A stretch of DNA of 45,141 bases from Chitinophagaceae bacterium (GTDB lineage: Bacteria; Bacteroidota; Bacteroidia; Chitinophagales; Chitinophagaceae): the NCBI GenBank assembly GCA_009885535.1, contig VFKL01000078.1, positions 1 to 45,141 of the forward strand, given 5' to 3'. The notes below the pieces were generated by a model. That model had not been told where the DNA came from. It ran no database searches and was given only the letters and a program-made list of their open reading frames with translations. A program made the translations under genes and the position numbers. The first letter of the stretch is position 1, and the number at the start of each line of letters is the position of its first letter. Of this stretch, positions 10,601 to 19,608 are shown in pieces.

Positions 10601-12466
10601 GTAAGTGCATTTAGTCCTTCTCATTTCTATGCAGTTGCGGGTACCTTTCACCCTAAATTAATTATCACAAGCCCAGGAGGCTGTAAAGATACCGCTCAAA
10701 AAACAATAGTAGTAAGAGGACCAAGTGGAACATTTAATTATGCTGGGTTAAGCGGATGTATTCCAACGATAGTAAACTTCAATGCAAATACAATAAACAC
10801 AATTAGTTATACTTGGGATTTTAGTGATGGAACAGCTGTAGATACTACATCAAATGCAATATCACACCAATATACGGTAGCAGGTTCATTTTTACCAAAG
10901 GTTATTTTAAGAGATACTAGTGGATGTACTTTTGCTTTAAGAGGAATAGACACCATTAAAATACATGCAATAGATGCAGATTTCAATTTCAACACGCAAA
11001 CGATTTGTGAACAAGGTTCGGTATTATTTAACAGCAGTACGATTGGTACAGATGCAGCAGCAACATATCAATGGAATTTTGGAGACGGATCAACTTCAAC
11101 AATCCAAAATCCAAATCATTTTTATGATACTACCGGGATCTACTATCCGAAGTTAGTGGTTACATCTACATTTGGTTGTACCGATACCATAACAAGTGTT
11201 AACCCTATCAAAATCGTAAAATCTCCAGTGGCTAATATTACACAATCTATAAATGGTTGCGTGCCTTTGAATGTTAATTTCAATGGATTAAATATTGCAG
11301 CAGATACTTCCGCTTTAACTTGGTCTTGGAGATTTGGTAACGGTGTAGTTTCTAACTTAATGACACCTTTGATGCAAACATATTCAAATGCAGGAAATTA
11401 CCCGATTGAATTGATTGTTACAAACAGTTCAGGATGTAAAGATACAGCCAATGCTACAATTGAGGCTTATGCAATACCTGTAATCAATGCGGGTTTAGAT
11501 ACGATGATTTGTAGAGGAACGGGAATAAACATACAAGCGACTGGTGCTACTCAATATGTATGGAGTCCTTCAACGGGATTAAGTTGTACAACATGCGCTA
11601 GTCCAATTGCGAACCCAGATAGTTTACAACAATACATTGTAACTGGCACAACCGTTCATGGATGTAGCAGTAAAGACTCGGTAAAAGTTGCTGTAAAATA
11701 TCCGTTTAACATGACGACCAGCAGAAAAGACTCATTATGTATTGGAAACGCTGTAACCATGCATGCAAGTGGCGCATACAGATATACCTGGACTCCTTCT
11801 GCAGGGTTAGACAATCCAAACTCAGCAAATCCAGTAGCAACGCCAAGTGTGAGCACAACATATCAAGTAGTAGGTACAGATGATAAAAATTGTTTTACTG
11901 TAACAGCTACCATTCCAATTATTGTTCATAATTATCCAACTGTTGAAGCAGGAGCAGATAGGACGATAAATGTTGGACAAACAATCAATATTATTCCTCA
12001 AGTTTCTTCGGATGTAATTGATGCAAGATGGACACCTACAAACGCTATTTTTCGTGACATATTCCCAGGCATAACGGTAAAACCCAATACTACCACAACT
12101 TACAAAGTGGTGGTTAAAAACAAAGGAGGTTGCAAAACAACTGATCAATTAACGGTAAGTGTATTGTGTAATGGTGCAAACATGTTTATACCGAATACAT
12201 TCTCTCCAAATCAAGATGGCGTAAACGATCTTTTTTATCCAAGAGGAAGTGGCATCTTTACTATTAAAAGATTCAAAGTATTCTCAAGATGGGGTGAAGT
12301 AATTTATGAACAAAACAACTTCAATGCAAATGATCTTTCTAAAGCTTGGGATGGTACATTCAAAGGAAAGAAATTAGACCCAGATGTATATATTTATACC
12401 GTTGAAGTAATGTGTGAAAACTTTACCGTGTTATCATTCAAAGGAAATGTGGCTTTAATAAAATAA
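7661..12466 (+). CDS. Giant PKD-repeat surface protein with gliding motility-associated C-terminal domain (T9SS type B-like); likely start 7661 rather than ORF start 7619
   Basis: About 15 WxFGDG-type PKD motifs; C-terminal PNTFSPNQDGVNDLFYPRG...WDGTFKGKKLDPDVYIYTVEV; Met at 7661 gives a signal peptide. Confidence 0.93.
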   Translation: MNYLTWVKTTGIIAICFVLNTVSFAQANFSTNTTSGCAPLAVNFTDNSNGSPTQWTWHFGDGAISRLRNPSRVYDVPGDYTIKLVINTPNGVDSIIRTQYIHVYAKPVVNFSTSNASGCTPVITNFSDLSTSQNGNIVSWNWDFGDGNLSTLRNPSHTYLSSGNFNVSLQTTNNFGCTSSKTVANYIQVYDHPNAIFTSSNVPICSAPELVRFNNGSTGLGSLSYAWIFGDGTTSNDTNAVVSHNYMTTGNFNVQLILTNSYGCTDTFVKNNAVMIANNISGFNTLNVACKNEVVAFTNTSTPIPTGTLWNFGDGTTSIGNNTSHQYTAAGIYDIKLYNNFGSCVDSVVRTITIKDIPIVDFTANPLSACIAPITANFTNTSTLATTYLWNFGDNTTSTSVSPSHVYNTQGNYTITLTGTSANGCKDTRVRDQYISIQLPVVTIRNMPQSGCGPLTKTFQHQVIGGDNIVSYQWNFGDGTTSTLMRPTHTFNLGTYNITLIIVTASGCTDTVVYNNGIRVGTRPHTAFDATPRITCAQWPVAFGDSTPVADSANQWLWNFGDNTTSTLQNPRHIYVDTGYMTVTLVTANNGCKDTLIMTDFLFINPPVANFRFIIDCSNRRKRKFIDQSIGADSWLWNFGDGTTSTERNPEHIYTADGQYNVFLTVYNNTTGCSFSKTIGGYIIDQRPTIGASSYSICKPGDVTLKALGVTPSYFTAFNWTFGDNSTGTGDSITKRYFNAGVYCVRLTSVDRNFCKDTVFTNPCIKVNGPKTKFSTSTTNSCANTNIIFRDSSTTDGRNRIISRTWNFGDGTIITTTDSIISHRYTTGGLFTISLLVRDSSGCSDLLTKTNYVTVNKPIANFYTADSVSCPISSIHFINNSQGFGLTYLWNFGDGNSSTLPNPAHQYGINGLYNISLSIVDQNGCTNDTTKTNMVRISRPIARFQVSDTLGTCPPLIVNFNNQSSNQISWSWDFGDGSGVVSAFSPSHFYAVAGTFHPKLIITSPGGCKDTAQKTIVVRGPSGTFNYAGLSGCIPTIVNFNANTINTISYTWDFSDGTAVDTTSNAISHQYTVAGSFLPKVILRDTSGCTFALRGIDTIKIHAIDADFNFNTQTICEQGSVLFNSSTIGTDAAATYQWNFGDGSTSTIQNPNHFYDTTGIYYPKLVVTSTFGCTDTITSVNPIKIVKSPVANITQSINGCVPLNVNFNGLNIAADTSALTWSWRFGNGVVSNLMTPLMQTYSNAGNYPIELIVTNSSGCKDTANATIEAYAIPVINAGLDTMICRGTGINIQATGATQYVWSPSTGLSCTTCASPIANPDSLQQYIVTGTTVHGCSSKDSVKVAVKYPFNMTTSRKDSLCIGNAVTMHASGAYRYTWTPSAGLDNPNSANPVATPSVSTTYQVVGTDDKNCFTVTATIPIIVHNYPTVEAGADRTINVGQTINIIPQVSSDVIDARWTPTNAIFRDIFPGITVKPNTTTTYKVVVKNKGGCKTTDQLTVSVLCNGANMFIPNTFSPNQDGVNDLFYPRGSGIFTIKRFKVFSRWGEVIYEQNNFNANDLSKAWDGTFKGKKLDPDVYIYTVEVMCENFTVLSFKGNVALIK

Positions 12467-12499
12467 TCATAATCGCGCTTTTGTTTATAGAATAAAATT

Positions 12500-12530
12500 G
12501 GGCTTGCAATAAAATGCAGGCCCTTTTTTA
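12500..12530 (+). terminator. Rho-independent terminator
   Basis: gggcttgcaataaaatgcaggcccttttttattg. Confidence 0.85.
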
Positions 12531-12861
12531 TTGTTAGAAATTGACACAAAGATTTGTTGTACATCAACATGGTGAGTGGAAATTAAAAATTCAAAATCGA
12601 AACTTATAATTAGAATATTTTTTTACTTTTTACTTTTAAATTTTTACTTGATAATTTATCCGGTTACTTTATTACAATTCAATACTGAAAGGCATTTCAC
12701 TGATATTTTATTATAAATAAAATATTTCCATATATACAAAAACCAGTTGTACAGTTAAGAAAAAAATAATTCACAAATTTTAAACTTTTGCTTCCTTTTT
12801 ATGCAATAAGTTAAGCCCAATTTCGTTTATATAATACCGTAACTTATTTAAAACAAACCCT

Positions 12862-13893
12862 ATGAACACAACATTAAAAACACTGACGCTAATGTTATGC
12901 CTGTCATTTTGCAAACAAAATTTACAAGCACAAGACATCCATTTTTCACAAATATTTGAAACGCCAATTTTAAGAAATCCTTCACTGGCTGGATTATATA
13001 ATGGGGATGTGCGTATTCAAACTGTGCATAGAAATCAATGGAACTCTGTAACAGATGCATATCAAACAACTTCTGTGAGTTGCGACTACAAGAAGCATGT
13101 TGGCACCGGTGACGATTACATCAGTTTTGGAGGCCAAGTTGTTTATGATAAAGCGGGCACGATTGCTTTAACAACAACACAAATTTTACCAGCAATTAAT
13201 TACAACAAATCATTGAGTGATTTTAAAAATGTTTATTTATCATTAGGTTTCATGGGTGGCATAATACAGCGCAGACTAGATAGATCAAAAATAACAACAA
13301 ATAGTCAATACGATGGCAATGGATTTAATGGGATTTTATCTGACGGAGAAACATTTTCGTCAAATGGTTTCAGCTATTTTGATGGAAGTGTGGGCATGAG
13401 TTTGAATTCGCAATTGGGTACAAAAGAAAATAATAATTTTTATGTGGGATTAGCGTATCATCATTTCAATCAATCTAAGAAAGCAAATTTCTACAATACG
13501 GCAAGTCAATCAGTGATTCCAAGATGGGTGTTGTCTTCTGGGGTACGTTACGAAATGACAAACAATTCATATTTCACCCTTCAAGCAGATTACAATAGAC
13601 AAGGTACTTATCAAGAAATTGTAGGTGGTGCTATTTATTCAATGCGAATAGCACAAAATGAAGATGTAAAATATTTCTTTCATTGCGGAACATATATGAG
13701 ATGGAGAGACGCTATCATTCCGGTTGCAAAAATAGAATTCCAACCTTTAGCGGTAGCCGTTAGTTATGATGCAAATATTTCTGCTTTAAAAACGGCTAGT
13801 AGAGGAAGAGGCGGCTTCGAGATTTCTCTCTCTTATCAAAAATTCAGAAAAACCAACAGCAGTTTGGATGCTGTAAGATGCCCAAAATTCTAA
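12862..13893 (+). CDS. PorP/SprF family type IX secretion system membrane protein
   Basis: QDIHFSQIFETPILRNPSLAGLYNGDVRIQTVHRNQW; C-terminus RCPKF. Confidence 0.93.
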   Translation: MNTTLKTLTLMLCLSFCKQNLQAQDIHFSQIFETPILRNPSLAGLYNGDVRIQTVHRNQWNSVTDAYQTTSVSCDYKKHVGTGDDYISFGGQVVYDKAGTIALTTTQILPAINYNKSLSDFKNVYLSLGFMGGIIQRRLDRSKITTNSQYDGNGFNGILSDGETFSSNGFSYFDGSVGMSLNSQLGTKENNNFYVGLAYHHFNQSKKANFYNTASQSVIPRWVLSSGVRYEMTNNSYFTLQADYNRQGTYQEIVGGAIYSMRIAQNEDVKYFFHCGTYMRWRDAIIPVAKIEFQPLAVAVSYDANISALKTASRGRGGFEISLSYQKFRKTNSSLDAVRCPKF

Positions 13894-13981
13894 CACAATT
13901 ACTTTTAATAACCAACAGTTTTACCTTGACCAGGTTCTAACAAACAAATACTTTTGTTTTTATGGATTGTTTGGATAACAG

Positions 13982-14010
13982 GAGCCCTGCTTTATTGCGG
14001 GGCTTTCTTG
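13982..14010 (+). terminator. Rho-independent terminator after porP-like gene
   Basis: gagccctgctttattgcggggctttctt. Confidence 0.75.
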
Positions 14011-14224
14011 TGTTTAAAATGTTTATTGTTTGTGGTTTGGTGTTTGGTGTTTGGCAACTTTTAAACCCTTAAACTATTAAACAAGCGAAGCGATTTAAAC
14101 ATTTTCACCAATCAACCCTTATCAGTTTTGTCCACTTGTCGCCACCAGCTTTTATTATTTTTTCTTAATTTGATGATTTGTAAAAATTGCTGACTAAATT
14201 GCATTAAAATTTTTAAAAAAAATT

Positions 14225-14704
14225 ATGTCATTACAAATCGGAAACCAAGCACCTAGCTTCACTTTACATACTTCAATTAATGAAACAATCAGCTTGTCTG
14301 ACTTTGCAGGAAATAAAATGGTTTTAATTTTATTTTTTCCACAAGCTTTCACCGGTATTTGTACTAAAGAACTTTGCGCAGTAAGAGATGATATCAGCCG
14401 TTATCAAACTTCTGATGCTCAAGTTTTAGGCATTTCAGTTGATTCCGTATTTACTTTAGCAAAATTTAAAGAAGAACAACAATTGAATTTTCCTTTATTG
14501 AGCGATTTTAACAAGGAAGTTTCTACAGCTTATCATACCATTTATGAATCATTTACAGGAATGAATATGAAAGGTGTAAGTAAAAGATCAGCTTTTTTAA
14601 TTGACAAATCAGGTGTAATTCAATATGCAGAAGTATTAGAAAGCGCTGGAGACATTCCAAATTTTGATGCAATAAATGAATGTATTACCCGTTTAATGAA
14701 TTAA
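14225..14704 (+). CDS. Peroxiredoxin (AhpC/TSA family, Bcp/AhpE-like)
   Basis: FFPQAFTGICTKELCAVRDD with peroxidatic Cys; GISVDSVFTLAKF. Confidence 0.92.
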   Translation: MSLQIGNQAPSFTLHTSINETISLSDFAGNKMVLILFFPQAFTGICTKELCAVRDDISRYQTSDAQVLGISVDSVFTLAKFKEEQQLNFPLLSDFNKEVSTAYHTIYESFTGMNMKGVSKRSAFLIDKSGVIQYAEVLESAGDIPNFDAINECITRLMN

Positions 14705-14863
14705 TAATTTCATGGGTTAATGTTTATTCTTTTAGGACGCATGGGTTACCCTTTTTATCTTAATCAATTATTTTGATAAAAATTTAACGGCTATTTCACG
14801 AAAGAAAATATTTTATTTTCCGTCTATTTGATTTAAATTCACTGAAAAATCGGTTTGTAGCTT

Positions 14864-15208
14864 TTGAAAAAAATAATTATCATATTGTCATTGTTTTTTT
14901 TTGGTGTTAACCTACATGGTTTCAGCCAAAATATACCTACAGAAACCTCAAGTAGTTCAAACCGCATTATAAAATTCTATCCCAATCCTGCTTCAGCATT
15001 TATCAATTTCGATTTCTTAAGAAGCTATGACGTTAATTACACACTTTTCATATTTAATTTCATGGGGAAAAAAATATTAGAAATCAAAAATACCCCTTCA
15101 AGAATCAACTTAAACCTTGTAGATTTTTACCGAGGAATTTATATTTATCAACTTAGGGATAAAAATGGCATCATAATGGAAACCGGAAAGTTTCAAGTGG
15201 TGAAATAA
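14864..15208 (+). CDS. Small secreted protein consisting almost only of a T9SS type A sorting domain (TTG start)
   Basis: Signal peptide KKIIIILSLFFFGVNLHGFSQ followed by IIKFYPNPASAFINFDF...YRGIYIYQLRDKNGIIMETGKFQVVK. Confidence 0.8.
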   Translation: MKKIIIILSLFFFGVNLHGFSQNIPTETSSSSNRIIKFYPNPASAFINFDFLRSYDVNYTLFIFNFMGKKILEIKNTPSRINLNLVDFYRGIYIYQLRDKNGIIMETGKFQVVK

Positions 15209-15252
15209 TATTTTACGCATCATGTATTCCTTTTTTCGAATCTTTTTTTCTG

Positions 15253-15295
15253 TGTCAAATTGTCGGCAATTCTATTATTGGCAACATGTTTGACA
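15253..15295. promoter_or_regulatory. Imperfect palindrome upstream of grpE-dnaJ
   Basis: TGTCAAAttgtcggCAATtctattATTGgcaacatgTTTGACA; outer 7-bp and inner 4-bp arms perfect. Confidence 0.5.
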
Positions 15296-15328
15296 ACATT
15301 TGTTTTGCAACAATCAATATAAATTATT

Positions 15329-15862
15329 ATGGAAGAAAACAAATTACCTTTTGAAGAGGAAGTGCCGAATTTATCAACCGATGAAGCGCCATTAGCTGAT
15401 GATTCAGATTCAGTAGATTCAATTAAAAACAAAATGCAAGAAGAGAACGATGAATTAAGAGACAAATATGTCAGATTATTGGCGGAATTTGACAATTTCA
15501 AACGCCGTACAGCAAAAGAAAGGATCGAGCTTCACCAAACAGCTGGTAAAGAAATGATTATTGCTTTACTTGATGTTATGGACGATTGTGACAGGGCAGA
15601 AAATGAAATTAAAAAGTCGGAACCAAAAGAAAGCAATGAAGGAACTTTGTTGGTTTTTAATAAACTTCGAAATCTACTTCTACAAAAGGGTGTTCAAGAA
15701 ATGGAAAGTTTAAACACAGAATTTGACCCTGAAAAACATGAAGCGATTTCCATTGTAGATACACCAGACGAAATGAAGGAAAAAGTTATAGAAGTGTTGC
15801 AAAAAGGTTATTATTTAAACGAAAAACTAATTCGGTTTGCTAAAGTAATAGTTGGCAAATAA
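15329..15862 (+). CDS. grpE: Nucleotide exchange factor GrpE
   Basis: ELRDKYVRLLAEFDNFKRRTAKER; C-terminal YYLNEKLIRFAKVIVGK. Confidence 0.95.
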   Translation: MEENKLPFEEEVPNLSTDEAPLADDSDSVDSIKNKMQEENDELRDKYVRLLAEFDNFKRRTAKERIELHQTAGKEMIIALLDVMDDCDRAENEIKKSEPKESNEGTLLVFNKLRNLLLQKGVQEMESLNTEFDPEKHEAISIVDTPDEMKEKVIEVLQKGYYLNEKLIRFAKVIVGK

Positions 15863-15880
15863 TTAAACTGAACCAATATC

Positions 15881-17050
15881 ATGTCGAATAAAAGAGATTT
15901 TTACGAAATACTTGGCGTATCTAAAGGGTCTAGTCAAGATGAAATTAAAAAAGCTTACAGAAAAGTAGCGATGCAATATCATCCTGATAGAAATCCAGGT
16001 GACCAATCTGCTGAAGATAAATTTAAAGAAGCTGCTGAGGCATATGAAGTATTAAACGATGCGGATAAAAAAGCCCAATACGATCGTTTTGGGCATAATG
16101 CATTTGGACAAGGCAGATCTGGCGGTGGCGGATATAGTGGTGGCGGAATGAATATGGATGATATTTTTAGCCAATTTGGTGATGTATTTGGAGACGATGG
16201 TTTTAGCGGATTTTTTGGCGGTGGTGGGAGAAGCAGACGTGGCGGGCAATCGGGCGGAGCAAGAGGAAGTAATTTGCGGGTAAAGCTAAAATTGAATTTT
16301 GAGGAAATGGCAAAAGGTGCCAGTAAAACCATCAAAATTAAAAAATACATCAAATGCAATACGTGTACGGGAAGCGGCGCAAAAGATAAAAATAGTGTAC
16401 AAACTTGCGGTACATGCAAAGGAAGTGGTCAAGTAAGAAGGGTTCAAAATACATTTTTAGGTCAAATGCAAACGGTAGCCACCTGCCCTACTTGTAATGG
16501 TGATGGTACTTCAATTACTGCAAAATGTGGCATTTGTAAAGGCGAAGGCAGGATTTATGGAGATGAAACCATCAACATTGATATTCCAGCTGGTGTTCAG
16601 GAAGGAATGCAACTCAGCTTAAGCGGAAAAGGAAATATTGGTGAACGTGGTGGAAGTTTTGGCGATTTAATTGTTCAAATTGAAGAAGAAACACATCCTC
16701 AATTACAAAGAGATGGTCTGAATGTAGCTTTTGATTTATACCTCTCTTTTCCAGATGTGGTTTTTGGCACACAAGTAGAAGTACCAACAATTGATGGAAG
16801 AGCGAAAATTAAAATACCACCAGGAACTCAAAGCGGAAAAATATTCAGACTAAAAGGAAAGGGTTTTCCTCAAGTGAATGGCTACGAAAAAGGAGATCAA
16901 CTTATACATGTTAGTGTATGGACACCTCAAAATGTTTCGTCAGAAGAAAAATCAAGTTTGGAAAAATTGGCTCAATCAAAAAACTTTGAACCAAACCCTG
17001 AAAAAAATGAGAAATCATTTTTTGATAAAGTAAGGGAAATTTTTAGTTAG
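15881..17050 (+). CDS. dnaJ: Molecular chaperone DnaJ
   Basis: J domain with HPD, Gly/Phe region, four CxxCxGxG-type zinc motifs. Confidence 0.97.
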   Translation: MSNKRDFYEILGVSKGSSQDEIKKAYRKVAMQYHPDRNPGDQSAEDKFKEAAEAYEVLNDADKKAQYDRFGHNAFGQGRSGGGGYSGGGMNMDDIFSQFGDVFGDDGFSGFFGGGGRSRRGGQSGGARGSNLRVKLKLNFEEMAKGASKTIKIKKYIKCNTCTGSGAKDKNSVQTCGTCKGSGQVRRVQNTFLGQMQTVATCPTCNGDGTSITAKCGICKGEGRIYGDETINIDIPAGVQEGMQLSLSGKGNIGERGGSFGDLIVQIEEETHPQLQRDGLNVAFDLYLSFPDVVFGTQVEVPTIDGRAKIKIPPGTQSGKIFRLKGKGFPQVNGYEKGDQLIHVSVWTPQNVSSEEKSSLEKLAQSKNFEPNPEKNEKSFFDKVREIFS

Positions 17051-17075
17051 TTATACCATTTTGAATTACAATTTA

Positions 17076-17152
17076 GTCCACTATTTCATAGTATAATGCC
17101 GATTGGATAGCTGTTTGGGACAATTTCATTGGACCATTACAGAAATTACTTC
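17076..17152. repeat. Copy 1 of a ~77-bp dispersed intergenic element
   Basis: Gap-free alignment with 33299-33375; 28-bp identical core cgattggatagctgtttgggacaatttc (17100-17127). Confidence 0.9.
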
Positions 17153-17215
17153 ATGATTAAAACCACGCTTCTACTGTTTAATTTAACTCTATTCAATAGT
17201 AGAATGAAAGTTAAT

Positions 17216-17266
17216 AGAAAAGGAAAATACAGTTTGCATTATGTTCAATCTGTTTTCCTTTTTTTA
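17216..17266 (+). terminator. Terminator hairpin between convergent dnaJ and VWA gene
   Basis: agaaaaggaaaatacag ... ctgttttccttttttta; the right arm also encodes the C-terminal codons of the minus-strand gene. Confidence 0.7.
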
Positions 17267-19017
17267 TTGCCATAAATTTTAGATGCTTTTTCAATCAGAT
17301 TTAAAAACTCTTTTTGTAACCGATTGGTTTCATCGATACTAGAGTGAGCCAAACTTTTTATACTCCTCCATGATTTTTCTGGAAAATAATGAGATTGTTT
17401 TAATTTCAATGAAAACATGGTTATTGCAGTTGCCAATTTCAATGCTTTACCAATACTATCAAATGGCAGGTAATTGGGATTAGCTAAATAATGTAGTGCA
17501 TGATTTGTATGCGCACTATTTATTGAATAACGCAAATCCATTTCGGCAATGCCAATGTTTGATTTTGAGTTGCATAGTTTAGTCAAGCTTTCTGTTGGAA
17601 CAATTTCAAAAATCGCAAGCACATTGCTCCCACTTCCGATTTCTCCCCCTTGTAACAAATTTTTATTATCAACCAATGCTTCTTTTTTATTGTCAAAACC
17701 AATTAGACGATACGTTTTCACCAAATTGGAATTAAAACTTACATTCATAAACGCATCATCAGCCACTGCATAAAATGTTTGTGTAAGCTCTTTTACCAAA
17801 ACCCTTTCTGCTTCCTGAATATCATCTAAATAAGCATAATTCCCATTGCCATTTTTAGCCAACGTTTGAAGTTTAGAGTCTTTTAAATTTCCCATGCCAA
17901 CACCCAAACAAGTTAAGTAAACACCTGTTAATCTTTGTTTTGAAATGATTTCATCCAACGATTTTTCTGATGTTTCTCCAACATTAAAATCACCATCTGT
18001 AGCCAAAATCACTCGATTATTTCCACCTTTTATAAATGTTTTTTTTGCCAGTTGATACGCCATCCGAATTGCTGATTCTCCAGGAGTATCTCCATAAGCC
18101 TCCAACGTTTCTATAGATTCTAATATTTTTTTCTGGTTTTGTCCAGATGTAGGTTGAAGCCATATTTGAACATAACCACCATAAGTTACAATTGAAACAG
18201 TATCAATGGGTCTCAAGTTTTTTACAAATAATTGAAATGCCGCTTTTAGCAAGGGCAATCGATTGGGCATATCCATACTCCCTGATACATCAATTAAAAA
18301 AACAAAATTGCCAGGAGGTACATTTTCGAGGTCGATTTTTTTTGCACTTACATTAACAAACATCAATTTATTTTGGTCATTCCAAGGACAAGAAGTTAAC
18401 TGTGATTGAACACTAAATAAACTGTCGCCACCAGGTGTATAATAACCGAGGTTGAAATAATTAACCAATTCTTCTGTACGAATTGCATCTGTGGGCACTT
18501 GGTTTCCCATTTTTAAAAACCGCCGCACATTACTGTAAGAAGCTTTATTTACATTCATTGAGAAGCCCGTATTCGGAAATGTTTTGGCATCAATTATATC
18601 ATTTTCAACCAATTGAAAATACGTTTCATCTCCAGCCGCTAAAGCCCTAAAAGCTTCTCTACTTTGATCTTTTGTAATGGAAATTAATTTAGGCTGGCGC
18701 TTACTGATCGCATCGTCTGTTGACTTTAATTTTATCTTTTGCCAGATGTCTGTTTTAACCCCAATGGTAAGGGTTTCAAATCCATCTAAACTTATTGTAA
18801 GTGTATCGTAAAGTCGTTTTTCATCTATGCCAAAACTGCCTGTATTAGATTCCGAGTAATAGATTTTTCTTTCGCCATGCACAAATATTTTAGCATGAGG
18901 GAGGGGTTTATTTTTTTCGTCTTTAATTTCACCACGCAAATAATACTGCGCCTGTGCATGATTAACACACAAAAATGTTAGACAATAAACAATTGATTTT
19001 TTAAAAAACATGGGCAC
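17245..19017 (-). CDS. VWA-domain protein with N-terminal carboxypeptidase-regulatory-like domain (YfbK-type)
   Basis: Signal peptide; FVFLIDVSGSMDMPNRLPLLK (MIDAS); DTPGESAIRMAYQLA; C-terminal YfbK-like region. Confidence 0.9.
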   Translation of the reverse strand: MPMFFKKSIVYCLTFLCVNHAQAQYYLRGEIKDEKNKPLPHAKIFVHGERKIYYSESNTGSFGIDEKRLYDTLTISLDGFETLTIGVKTDIWQKIKLKSTDDAISKRQPKLISITKDQSREAFRALAAGDETYFQLVENDIIDAKTFPNTGFSMNVNKASYSNVRRFLKMGNQVPTDAIRTEELVNYFNLGYYTPGGDSLFSVQSQLTSCPWNDQNKLMFVNVSAKKIDLENVPPGNFVFLIDVSGSMDMPNRLPLLKAAFQLFVKNLRPIDTVSIVTYGGYVQIWLQPTSGQNQKKILESIETLEAYGDTPGESAIRMAYQLAKKTFIKGGNNRVILATDGDFNVGETSEKSLDEIISKQRLTGVYLTCLGVGMGNLKDSKLQTLAKNGNGNYAYLDDIQEAERVLVKELTQTFYAVADDAFMNVSFNSNLVKTYRLIGFDNKKEALVDNKNLLQGGEIGSGSNVLAIFEIVPTESLTKLCNSKSNIGIAEMDLRYSINSAHTNHALHYLANPNYLPFDSIGKALKLATAITMFSLKLKQSHYFPEKSWRSIKSLAHSSIDETNRLQKEFLNLIEKASKIYGNKKRKTD

Positions 19018-19062
19018 TATTTAAAGTACAGCATCAATTTTAAATATACCAATTATATTTTA

Positions 19063-19605
19063 CTATTCTGTGATTTTTAGTTGATAAATATCTTTAAGAT
19101 TTCTTCCCAAACCATCGTAATCTAACCCGTATCCAACCAAAAACTTATTGGGTACTTCAAATCCCAAATAATCCACTTTTATAGGATACAATAAAGCGTC
19201 TGGTTTGTGTAATAAAGACGCTATGCGAATGCTTGAAGGATTTTGATTTATAAGTTGTGGTAAAAATTCATGTAATGTTTTACCTGTATCTACAATATCT
19301 TCAATTAATATTACATCTCGATCTTTTAGTGATACATCTAATCCAATAGATGTGGTTACTTGGCCGGTGCTTTTAATTCCTTTGTATGAAGCCAATTTTA
19401 TAAAACAAATTTCCGCTTCTATATTTAACGACTTAAATAAATCTGAACCAAACATAAACGACCCATTTAAAATAGCGATAAACAATGGACATTTACCAAT
19501 ATAATCAGTATTTATTTGATTGGCTAAACGCTCAACTTGAATAAGAATTTCTTCATGACTTAAAAAACCAATAAATGATTTATCATGGACTTGTATTGTT
19601 TTCAT
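19063..19605 (-). CDS. hpt: Hypoxanthine phosphoribosyltransferase
   Basis: PRTase motif DVILIEDIVDTGKTL; ILNGSFMFGSDL. Confidence 0.94.
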   Translation of the reverse strand: MKTIQVHDKSFIGFLSHEEILIQVERLANQINTDYIGKCPLFIAILNGSFMFGSDLFKSLNIEAEICFIKLASYKGIKSTGQVTTSIGLDVSLKDRDVILIEDIVDTGKTLHEFLPQLINQNPSSIRIASLLHKPDALLYPIKVDYLGFEVPNKFLVGYGLDYDGLGRNLKDIYQLKITE

Positions 19606-19608
19606 TTT

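Noticed and set aside
11822-12148. 108-aa Cys-rich minus-strand ORF
   Set aside because: Antisense to PKD/CTD coding sequence; cysteines derive from reverse-complement codons.
14030-14101. gtttggtgtttggtgtttgg tract and aaacccttaaac block as a possible mobile element scar
   Set aside because: Looks like simple low-complexity intergenic sequence; no target-site duplication or paired ends identified.
15220-15501. 93-aa minus-strand ORF overlapping grpE
   Set aside because: Antisense to grpE and its upstream region, no recognisable domain, low-complexity Ser-rich translation typical of the antisense strand.
15979-16419. 146-aa minus-strand ORF inside dnaJ
   Set aside because: Pro/Leu-rich translation is the antisense of the Gly-rich DnaJ region; shadow ORF.
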